Positions 50,335-60,900 of a DNA stretch of 64,000 bases are shown here, one piece after another. The first letter of the stretch is position 1, and every line of letters starts with the position of its first letter. The position numbers were made by a program, and so were the translations under genes. The notes under the pieces are model-generated. The model ran no database searches. It saw only the letters and a list, made by a program, of their open reading frames with translations, and was not told where the DNA came from. The DNA is from Cardinalis cardinalis (taxonomy: Eukaryota > Chordata > Aves > Passeriformes > Cardinalidae), in assembly GCA_014549065.1 (NCBI GenBank), contig JACDOX010000027.1, positions 6,959,257 through 7,023,256 on the forward strand, written 5' to 3'.

Positions 50335-50830
50335 AAATTAACAAATTGGCCAAAAGTTAAACAACAAGGGATTATGTTAGGAAGTGAGATTCCTGGTTTG
50401 AAAGGAAAATTGTCAATAGAGATCCTCAAAGGGATTTAAGAACAGATATCAATGTTAATTTTTCACTTGAAAATTGTGGGGAGGAATGTGAAGATGCAAG
50501 CTGGGAGGCACCATAATTCAAAAGTCTGGTCTATTAACACAGGGAGAGCTAGCTGTCTTAAAGGATAAAATTACAAAGTGGGATGAAATCTAATTGCATC
50601 TCATGCAAGGTCATTCATGTAAATATTATCAGGTGTAAATTTACCACCTGGAAATTATATCTTAGTTGATATAATACTATAAGGATACNTCAGAGCTATG
50701 AATGGGAAGTTGTGAAAAAGTAAATATAACAGAAATGTTAGAAATTGTGGAGAAAGCAGAGAAATATTAGTTATAAAATGGAATAGTGAAAAAAACTTCC
50801 ATGTTTCCAAATTGTGGGAAGGTCATTATT
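50335..50830 (+). mobile_element. old CR1/L3-like LINE relic (RT C-terminal part)
   Basis: Text blocks follow the order of an L3-type reverse transcriptase. gagatcctcaaagggattt corresponds to the 'PQG' turn. It is followed by a degraded 'LFN(I/V)FI' stretch and then gatgcaagctgggaggca (50493-50510), corresponding to 'DDAKLGG'. Next come tgggatgaaatctaattgca and atgcaaggtcattcatgtaaa, matching the 'MKFN..KCKVMHLG' block. The region after 50640 is weaker. It is full of stops and frameshifts and therefore inactive. It sits in the same orientation as the relic at 23057, with similar decay, so both could belong to one ancient family. Confidence 0.62.
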
Positions 50831-53800
50831 CTGAGCAGGATCATCTCTAAAGAAGGCTACCAAAACAATGGGTTAACTTTATGAGTAAACATTTTGAATC
50901 TGATTTGCAAAAGGAGAAGCTATCAGGACCAAATGATGCCATATATCTGACCAGCCCTCAGCCACTTCACAGTGAAGACAGTGAGAAAGTAAAGGTGTGT
51001 TCATCTCATGTTACCTCTCTTAAAGACCTCAGTCTCACATCTGATCTGACAGTTTTACAGATTGAAAATTTTACAGATTCCACTTTGCTGGCAGAGATTT
51101 CAATCCCACAGAGATCCGTACCCAGCTGTGAGGCTGACCAAGATATATGTATACCAACTGACTGAGATTATGTTTTAATTATGAAGCAAGGGCTCATATA
51201 ATTGAAATCTCAGTGGTTACAGTCGCTGTAAGAAGAAAACTGCCCTAAATACTCTGTTCCTTAGAATTTTTTTTTCTAGCATGATCCACATCAGTTGAAT
51301 TAAACAGCTGCAGGGTTTTTCAGATGTAAGGGCTCTGTAACATAGAGNGCAATTACAGCCAGAGCTGGAGCTTACATGACTCCAGAGAGAGCCCAGATTT
51401 TAGGGGATCTAGGATGTCTTTAAAATGAGGAATCCTGCTAATACTGGTGGGTAAAAACACAGCAATAATTTTATTCAAAGTAAGCATTTGTGTATAATAC
51501 GTGAACTTGGGCTCTGTCCTGGGAACAGCATTAATCNTTTGAAACTCCTTCCAGCAGTTCCTGCTTCTGCAAAACCAAGAAAGCACTAGCATGCTGGAGA
51601 TCTCTGCTCTCTGACAATCCCCCCCAGATTTTTAAGTTGAAAAGACTTAATCTCTTATGACTTCCTAGTAAATCTGGTCTGCAGGATGTCAGTGATTTTG
51701 TTTAAACAGAAGCAGAATGAATAATTTCTGGATGTCATGGTTGAATATAACTTTTCTGACCTAGGACATGTCTGATGAATTAAGACAAAGACTCTGAGGT
51801 TGATCATAAACTAGCATTTGGCCAGGTCTTCAAAGTATTAGAATACAGGATGCAGATCAACATTTCTCAGGTTTCTAAATTTAAAGAGAAGATATCCATA
51901 CAGAATATCTGTTGGATGCTGTTCAGGATATGCTCATACCCAGAAATTCTTGTTCTATTCAGCCAAGTATTTTTGTCTCTGACCTAGACAGTAGGGAGGT
52001 CACCTCCTGTGAGCTGCTACATGGTCTGAGAAGAGGAAAGAACCAATATAAATTGTAAAGCTTGTGCGATTTCATGGCTGAATTGTTATCTTGATTTGCT
52101 TTTATTGAAGATCAAGAATTTTAACAGTAGCATAAACAAGATTGGAATATTAGGCAATTCACTCATGACATTTTCTCAATTAAATGGTGTGCAAGAGGTG
52201 TGATTGATTTAATCTGCTTTTAATTGTTGGCAATGTGTTCTTATATCCTAGTTCTGTTTATCTTAGGCTTTCTCTATTGATGGTACAAAAATGCAGTCAC
52301 TTTTGGGTGTGTAATTGGACTGGAAGGTTTGAGAAGAAACATACTCCAATTTTCAGTTTTGAGTTAGACATTATTCTGTTATATTTTCATTTAATTTGCT
52401 TGACATTCTACTCTCTATTCAGCAGAGCAGCTATTTGCTTGAGATGAATTTTAATTACCTTCTCATCAGTTGTTTCTTAAATATTATATTTCCTCCCCTT
52501 CTTCAGGAGATTTCTCATACATTATAGAATTCCAATCAACATTCCACAGAGCACCCAGCTTTCTTTCACCGTCCTCTTTCTCAAAGTCAAAACACTTCTA
52601 GTACACAGCATTCTCTCATGAGTATTTTGAACTCCATGATAAGCTGATGGGTAGATCCAGGATGCTCTGTGTCTTAAATGTGATTTCTTGTATTTAGCTC
52701 ATTTCTTATTATTAGACATGAAATAGCCTTGGACTATAAAACCTGCTCAAGGAATTCCTTGAAACAAAACATCTGCACTGAGAATATGTAACAATTAGGA
52801 ATGTGTTCTTCTTTATAATTGCATTTATGTTATCCTAATCAATATCAGTGTAATTAAAATGCCTCATGATCAATATTTCTGCCTTGTTCAGGAGGTGTCT
52901 CTTAGCTCTAAAAGGTTGCCATGATCTACTTTTTCTAACCTCACTAAAAGTTCTTTGCTGAAAATCATTTGGCTCCCTATTTGGCTATAAATTACACTTA
53001 ACTGCCTCAATTGTCAGATAAAATTGCAGGTTTTCCCTTCATGATCCCTATAATCACTATATAACTTAATTTTCCTATGCACTGCATGGTATTTTCACTG
53101 CAAGAATATTTTAACTTTTTATCAGGTACTTTTATTATCCTGAATGTAATATCCATCCTCCAACCTTAGGTGGACTTTTACTTTTTTCATATGTTTTTAA
53201 CGAACCTTCTTTGTACTTACCATCCCCACCAGCAAGCATTTGGCTTAATGCATGCTGTGAGTTCTGACAGGAGGTAAAACACAGCCTTTCAGTCACTATA
53301 GAAACTGAATAATTCTGGTTTGATTTGAGTGTCTGTACCAAGCTGCACATTTGTGCCAAAGGCCTGCAAGGAACTCATCTGATTTAACTTGGGAATCTAA
53401 AATTCAGACAGAACAGGGTGGCCCTGGCACCTAAGCTGCCTTTCATGTCGATGCAGGGAGACACCCACTTCCAGAGAAGTCCTGGCCACATCCTCTTAGC
53501 AGGTTTAAGATTTAAGATTTCTCCTCTGGAACCACCTGACATCAACAGCCCTTGGCTGTCTGAGGGGGTCCCACCCATGGACTCTGCAGGCTCACAGAAT
53601 CAGCTTGATGACATGCTCCCAAACTATTGTCCTTGAGGTTCTGCTCCTACTCCTTTCATCTGTGTGCTCATTTAAATCCCTCTCTGCACCCTGGCAACTA
53701 CAATAAATGACNAGTGACACCTGGAGTGCAGCCACCAAGATATTTCAGTACCCTAACCACAGCTGCAAATATTAAGGTGCCCTTTGGCCGCATTCTGTCA

Positions 53801-56021
53801 AGTGAAGGCTACAGCAATGTTTCTATTTCTAGGCAACATTTCTAATCTCTCTTGGTTGTGTTCCTTTTTACCTTATATCACCAGCAGAATATCAGATAAT
53901 TTCCAATTATATCAGCTAATTGCTAATTTTCTAACCGCTTATAAAACTTTTAGNAATATTTTCAGCTTTTGTAGACCGATACTTCTCCTTTATCTCAATT
54001 TATCTGATAGAAATGGCTCTCTATAAAGTGCTTCATTGATCCTTCTATTATGAATACATCTCTGTGTTCAACAGCTTCCTTGCATGTTAGGCCACAATCT
54101 GTCTCCTCTTCCCAGCCTTTCTCAGGCTTTCTGATATNGAGTGACTCAGTTCTCCAAGACTACTACTCCACTCACTCATTTCTAAGTACTCACCTTACCT
54201 TTGCTTCTTTTCCAGTGCCTTTTCTTCCGACTTCCATTTTTTTTCATGTCATGCCTTAGAAGTAAACTTTTTGCTGTGAATTCACAGCTNGTGCACCTTC
54301 CCTGATGTTGTGACTCTCTTTGCATTAGATACTAACTGCATGTCCTCTATTATTCTGTCATTCCCACCAATCCTCACAAGAAAATCAACCACTTTCCCTA
54401 ATTTAGCTGTCTGATCATCTGTTAGCCCAGCTAACTGAANACACTCACACAAAGAAAGCATTTTTTAATGTTCTCAGCTTGATAGCCAGAAACATTTCAC
54501 AGTCTATATGTTCTGTTATATATATGCTAAACTTCAGAGATGTTTTCAAATTAAATAATTCACAAATAAACTTGTCTAGACCTACAAAGGGATAAAATAA
54601 AGGCAACCAAATGCTAGAAATTAGGATACTTTCCAGGCAGATTTCAATGCTTTTATTTAAATTAACATCAATTCAGAAGAAAACATAAAAGAGCATTCTT
54701 TAAACTTTAAAATGGCTTATTATAAACTGCTTTCCTGTCTCTTGTTCTCAAAGAACAATGAAGAACCTGGTTCTGTGCACTCAAAATCTGCAGATTATCT
54801 TGTTAAAAAGAGCAGGAAGAAGAAATAATTTTCTGCCACATCAAGAGAGCAGAATCTGGGTGCTCTGGAATCAAAGCTTATGTGAGCTTGCTGACACATT
54901 CCTAGACCCAAGCTCAAACCCCTGCCTTAATTTTGCAGTGATTGCTTCTTCTAGTTGTAGGATCACATGATTCTGCGCTCCCCATGTTTGCTGTTGCTCT
55001 GTTTTGGCCTTCCAATAGTGAGTGAAGATTATCAGTTTTCGTCAGGCAGGTTTAGAGCAGAGTAACAGCCCCTGCCCCATGCCTTTTGCATAAACTAGGG
55101 ATAATAGATTAATTATAAANAGCAGAACCAGGTAAAACCAAGATCTGGAGGCTACTGTCACTGCACATTAGAATTATTGATGCTTGACTGGTTTGTCTGT
55201 TACTTACCTTAAAATAANAATTTGTGTTTTATAGTTTCATAAATATATTGTTGTAAGTTTCAAATTCTTTAAAAAAANCATGAATTTCTGAAACTTATTT
55301 TCNATTTTTGATGTTCCAAAGAAATCAAATTAATAAATTAGAAAATACATAACAAATAATAATTTTAAAAAATCTGGCCAACAATTTTACCCATTTTTTC
55401 ATTTAGTTTATCTACCTCTAGAATNATACGTAAATAAAATTAATGCTGAAAAATTTTATCTATTTATAAAAAGAAAACATATGTGTGACATCTAGTTTAA
55501 AATCCTCACGGGGTACATAAACCAAAGTAATGTATCAACAAGTTTTAATTTCTTAAAAATTTGATTTCCTTTCTGAAAAATTTAAGGGAAAACCAGTTGG
55601 AAATAAAGAAACTAATTTCCTGAAACTAATTTTGATATTATGGTGATAATGATATTAATCTTCATTGCCATTGTTAAAGTGACCTTCATTAATCTGTGTA
55701 CTAATCTAAAAGGTTAAAAATAGCACGTCATATTTTGGATTGACAACCTGTCAGAGTGTAAGTCACTGTCAGATGCAGGACTCTTTAAAAAGTAGATACA
55801 GCTCTTTGGTCACAACTAAACCTAACCCTTTCTACCCTCATTTCTGAAGGGTTTTTAAACTTGTTGGCAGATTAAACTGTGAAAGTTTTGTCATCATGAA
55901 CAAAACATGTCACCCTCATGCTTCTCTGCAAAAGCTCTCAGACTTCCTTGATGTGGAAATCTAATTTCTATGCTGGTTAGTTTAATGCTGAATCTTTTAT
56001 ATGTTATTTATATTTATAGAN
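50831..56021. other. mostly unique DNA, no confirmed gene
   Basis: One open frame at 50881-51165 (94 codons) is less AT-rich than its surroundings but lacks convincing splice signals or a known domain. 52050-52230 has a conserved-noncoding look. 53400-53760 is GC-richer and contains an atttaaat box followed about 45 bp later by aataaa, possibly a degraded LTR. Confidence 0.4.
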
Positions 56022-56066
56022 AAAACAAAACCAACCAACCAAATAAACAAAAACAAAAAAACAAAG
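56022..56066. repeat. A/C-rich low-complexity tract
   Basis: aaaac, aacc and aaac units, almost free of G and T. It is a smaller version of the tract at 48831. Confidence 0.9.
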
Positions 56067-56342
56067 CAGGTATTTTTTATGACTCCTGTGTGATGCAACA
56101 TAAAACCATGCCTTTTTGGGGCAGATTTGCAGATTTCAAAGATAAAGTCTGTAGATTTGGGGAGGTGACTTTGAAAAAGTTGAGAAATGGACTGACCATA
56201 GAGACTGTATAAATAAAATTAATTATATTATGATAATATCTCCAGATGTACTTTAGAAAATAGAGCTGAGAATGCACTCCTTTAGCCACAAACTACTAAT
56301 TTCAGGTAGTGTGTGCTACCTTCAGGTGTAATAAAGTTCTTG

Positions 56343-56347
56343 GTCAT
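56343..56347. repeat. target-site duplication, left copy (GTCAT)
   Basis: gtcat immediately precedes the LTR's TG end. The matching copy gtcat is at 57650-57654, directly after the CA end. A 5-bp duplication is typical of retroviral integrase of the ERVL or some ERV1 types, and not of the 6-bp ERVK type. Confidence 0.88.
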
Positions 56348-57649
56348 TGTCATGGTTTGACACTGGCACAATGCCTGTGCCCCCATGAAAATACTCTCTC
56401 CCTGGTGCCTGCTGTGAGATGTGACCAGGAATAAGCAAAGCAGGCCCCCACTTAGAAATAAAGAAAACAAAACTTTATTAACTAAACTACAACTATATGT
56501 AAAAAGAAACACACAGGTAAAATGAAAACCTTCCAAAAACATTTCCTCCTCCCCCCACCAAATTTCCAATACATCCATCCCTCAGATCACCAACTCTCGG
56601 TCCATCACGACCCTTTAGATAATCAATTCTCAGTTCATCAAGGAGTGAGGAGTCCCCCTTGTGCCATAGGCTTCCCCAGGAAACATNGTTGGAACCTCAT
56701 GTGTTTCCATGTCACTCNTGGCANNGNCCGGAGAACATTTGCCATCGTGACCTCTTCCTTCCATGTCCAGTGCTCTCACCACTGCACATGGACCAGAGCT
56801 GCTTCTAGGGTTGTCCTTCTAAGGATGCTTTGTCCCGTTNCAAACAGAGCACAGTGTCTCACCTTTGGGACACCTGTCCCCAACAAATTTCACCCCCTGG
56901 GGCCGAGGGGTCTCAACACTGAATCCTCTTGGCTCTGAGCCATTGCCTTCCCCTGGATGCAGTCTCTGTGTCACAAGGAACATGGTTCTGTCCATGGCTA
57001 TAACAAGAAAAGTCNAGCAAAACCACTCCATCATCTCTTCCCATCTAAAATTCTTTACTCTTCCAACATCTTTCACTTGCACGAACTTTCATCACACTTG
57101 CCAATTTCCTCCTCCATTTCATCTCTATCTCTCTTCTCATTCAGATCTGGGAGGGTCAGTATTTGTAAGGTTTCCGTTATTCAAGAANAGGGTTAAAACC
57201 TCAGGCTCAGCCTGCCCATGACTCCCCCAACTTTTCACTGTGCCCCCACTGCACTCCCTCCTTCTCCACCAGCCGGGCTGTGCTGCCAGCACATGATATC
57301 AAATTTCAAGGTGGCACAGGCTCTCTCTCTCTCTGTATCCTGGGGGGGGCTGCCCGATGCTTCCTGGTACTTCTCCACCCTTCCATCCTCGGGGCCAGGC
57401 CTATNTCACCCGGCCGCATGGCTTCCCCTCTCCTGTCCAGCAGCGGGCAGCTGGGCAAGGAGAGATCCAAACTCTTTCCCCACCGGAACCCAAGAGAAGG
57501 TTTCTTGGGAATCCTCTGCTTTTAACCCCTGTGTTCTCAGAGGCNTATCCATGTCCCCAGTGGCCACACCAGGTGCCAATATTCAAATCTCAGCACCCAT
57601 TGGCTTGACCACAGCATACCAAAAACTTACTTCCTCTCAAACCATGACA
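56348..57649 (-). mobile_element. solo LTR, 1302 bp, with perfect 13-bp terminal inverted repeats
   Basis: The element starts tgtcatggtttga and ends tcaaaccatgaca, which are exact inverted copies, and is flanked by a perfect GTCAT duplication. No gag, pol or env sequence is present. It is a single LTR left by recombination between the two LTRs of a provirus. The orientation is inferred as minus. On that strand the sequence begins with the U3-like gagaggaagtaagtttttgg, and an AATAAA signal (56479-56474) lies about 125 bp before the 3' end. The body is GC-rich, including a pyrimidine run with (CT)n at 57322-57334, in sharp contrast to the flanks. Ten ambiguous bases fall inside it, several clustered at 56718-56727. 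Open frames up to 156 codons within it are incidental. The 5-bp duplication and ends suggest an ERVL-like family; the exact name is not assigned. Confidence 0.92.
56474..56479 (-). promoter_or_regulatory. LTR poly(A) signal AATAAA
   Basis: tttatt on the plus strand reads AATAAA on the minus strand, about 125 bp from the element's 3' end. It is the main support for a minus orientation. Confidence 0.55.
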
Positions 57650-57654
57650 GTCAT
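57650..57654. repeat. target-site duplication, right copy (GTCAT)
   Basis: Exact match to the five bases before the LTR at 56343-56347. Confidence 0.88.
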
Positions 57655-57835
57655 TTTCAGAAAGAATGAAAACTTAGCAGCTAATTAAAAACAATTGACA
57701 AAAGATAGCTTTAACAGCATTCTGTGCTTACATCAAACTACATATATGTTGTATTTATAATATAACTTACCTGATTCAAATTATGAGTTGAGAATAACAT
57801 GGAAATTCTAATTCTGGGTAAAAAAAGTCTGTAGA

Positions 57836-57975
57836 ATGTCCATCACTGGAAGTCTAAAGAGAGATTAGATAAGTATTTCCTTGGTACAAATTTAATAGAT
57901 CCAAGCTTGGATAACAGAGATGAACTCAATGACCTCCTGAAATCCCATTCAACCTTTATTTTCTGTGATTCTACG
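57836..57975 (+). mobile_element. CR1/L3-like LINE 3' end, diverged
   Basis: gtccatcactggaagtctaa is followed by gattagataagtatttcctt, then gatgaactcaatgacctcct, and the copy ends near ttctgtgattctacg. This order matches the 3' end of old CR1/L3 LINEs ('catcactggaggttttaa...gatgacct...ttctatgattctatg'). It is 5'-truncated, as usual. It lies only about 190 bp from the solo LTR but is not part of it. Confidence 0.78.
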
Positions 57976-60900
57976 CTAAGAAACATTTCCAAAGAGGGCT
58001 AGAAATTTAATCTTTAGAACTTGCATGACACCTGAAAAGACTGTGAAGTAGATTCACATCTGATTCTTTTTAGAGAGACCGCATTTTCTTGAACGTTTTG
58101 TGAAGCTGCTTAGTCCTTCACACTTCCTTTGTTTTATGCAGCATCCAAATATAAACAAGACTTTTAATAGAGAAGCTAAAGCTTTTGATGTTAAGGTTTT
58201 CACTTTTGAACTTTACTTGCAAGTTTATTTTATGCAATGGTGTACATTGGCAAAAATATTCTTCCTGACCTATATGGCAATCAACCTACACTCCGAAGCG
58301 TGACATTTGATTACCTTGTCTTAACATGCAGAACTGCAAGTGTTATTAATGGTCATAAAATTATTCAACCCTTTTAAAAATCAGACACAGTATTTGACTT
58401 GACGACCTTCTGCAGTCATGAAATTCACGTTCTGATTGAAATGATATCAGGCTGGAGGATCTGATAGAGCTCTGGTGCAAGTGTCACAGCTCTGNCACTG
58501 AGGTGGAAAAGAATCCTAATGAGCTGTTATCCAGGAAATGTAAGTGTCTTTGGGTTTCGCTGTTTTCTGATTTATTCACAAAATATAGGCCACAAAATGT
58601 AAGTTTGAGATACCTTGTGTTTTCACTGGTAGTAAACAGCTATGGGGTAACAGTTCATCAGCTTTCCTGACCTTTAGCAGCATGTTGCATGCACTTGAAA
58701 ACCAGTGTGGTGAGAAGTATAGATGTCAGAAGGGGAAACATATTTATGCACATCTTGTAATCACGGTCATCTGGGGCATAAAGGATTTCTTTACTAATCT
58801 TTTTTCATGTGTAAAGAGCAAAAGAGCACAACCTTATGCATTAAATGTTCCAAAAGAGGAGTTGCCAGAGTGGCTAGTATTGGTTGAACAGGAAAAAGTA
58901 CTCCTCTTAATCTGGAAATCTGATGGCAACGTGTCAACACCAGGAATAATTTAATTGCCAATTACCTGAAAACATCTGTTTTCCATCAGATTTAAACCAC
59001 TTTCCATATGTCCAGCCCCAAATCTTGCCCTCATCCTACCAAAATGAAAAGCCATTCATAACGCAATAAAATTATTGTTCGGCAGAGACAATGTAGAGTC
59101 AGTGGGGAGTGATGAACCTCTCTCACCTGTGTAGGAGCACACATTAAACCCACAAGATTGCTCAATTCTGTACCATATTAATATCCCCCAGAGGTCCAGC
59201 CCCAGCTATGAAGGGGCTCNGTGTCCAGGGTTGCTAACCTGTGTGTGCAGTGCCAGATTCCAAACACCACTGTCTCCAGGTGTCAAGTCTGAAATGTGGC
59301 TGTCCTTACTGTGGACTGTCAGAGAGACTTTATGTTGGATGTGCAGTGAGTTTGGTCTCATGNAAAATATGAGTCTATAGACTTGAAACAAGTGTACAGG
59401 TGTGTACATACACAAAAACTATGTACAAGATGCCTGTGGGAGCTCTTTGGGCATAGAAACCTTTTAAACTTTAGATTACTTGGATTGGGTGTTTGTGGTG
59501 GGCAGCTGATATAAAGTCTCAGATGAACAGCAGGAATGTTACAGTATTTGTACTTCTCATTTCCATTTTCTAATTTATTTGAAATAGTTGCTACTTGCTC
59601 TCCTCTGTGTCAAATGTTTTCTGTGGAACTTGAGTCTGGCTTAAGGCAGAGTTTGTAAAAGGCAAGGGCTGCATGTTCTTCCCCTTCCTTGCATACTGTC
59701 TTCTTCTTCACCCTACAAAGGCTGAGAAACTCTGGTCTAGCCACCCATTTTTTTCTCTAAGTAACTTCAGTTCACAGGATAAAGTCTTTCAGTTTGACAT
59801 TTCAATCTCAGTGTTTTGTTTTTTACATTGAATCAGTATGGAAGATCAAGCATAAGTTGCAAGAGGACCATTCTTACCAGGCTACTGCTCCTAGTAGTGT
59901 GTAATTGCAAACATTTCTAGGCTGGACAATTGAGAAATTAATAAATTATATGGAGAACTGAAGCTGAAGAAGAAGGATTATGTTTTTACTACATACAGCT
60001 GTTAGGTCTCTACGTCAGAGAAAAAAACCCATAAACACAACTAGGCATGGCAGCTCTGTGTTTACAGATCCCTCCCTGCAGGCAAGGCTGTTGGTGACTC
60101 TTTGATTGCATATTACATATGAAAACACCCCATATACTCATTCTTTTGATAATCATACCTGCTAAAAAATTCCTAAATTGGCAAGGATTAAGCACTGTAC
60201 AGTCTTTTATTGTGAACAGAATCTCTCAGACAGCAATTAAAATTTTATTGCTAAGGCTAGTCAATTTGTTGTTTGTAGCTGTGGCCAAATTTCTGCATTT
60301 GAACTTTAAATGCTTTGTTTGAATGGTCTGTGCACAACAAAAAATTACAAAATCAGCTAAATTCTCTGCAAAATACTAGAAAGGGCCAGGCTGTAGCTGA
60401 ACTAATATGATCTTATTTCTGTATTACTGTAAGCTTTTNGTATTTCTTGTTGTTTATAAATAAATACAAAGTACAGTCCTGATGAAAACCACTTGGATAC
60501 ATTGGAAAAGGCTGGAGAAATTAATGGGTCTGATTTGATTGTCAAGAAATAGGTGTTGAGTATTGTTTAAGTTCCCAAAGTGTTCCAGAGAGAACTTTGG
60601 GGTTGCTCTAGGAGGGCACAGATCTCTATCAAGCCCCATGTTATGTCAGCCAGTACCATGTCTCTGGTATCCTAAGACATCCCCTACAGCTCAGAGCAAC
60701 CCACAATGTTTGTGGGTTGCTAAATTTAGATGTCCAGTTGTGGGACAGAGGTGCAGAATGGGATTTTGTTAGCTAATATGGACACTTAGAGTCACNGTAT
60801 ACATGCAAGACTGTCTGACACATCAGCCTGGAGCATGAAGATGTGGCACAGAATTTACAGGAGATTCATCNGCTCCAAGAAGGGCAGATGAAAATGAAGC

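Noticed and set aside
56522..57688. Several frames of 79 to 156 codons
   Set aside because: They lie inside the solo LTR, which is normally noncoding. They reflect its GC-rich composition.
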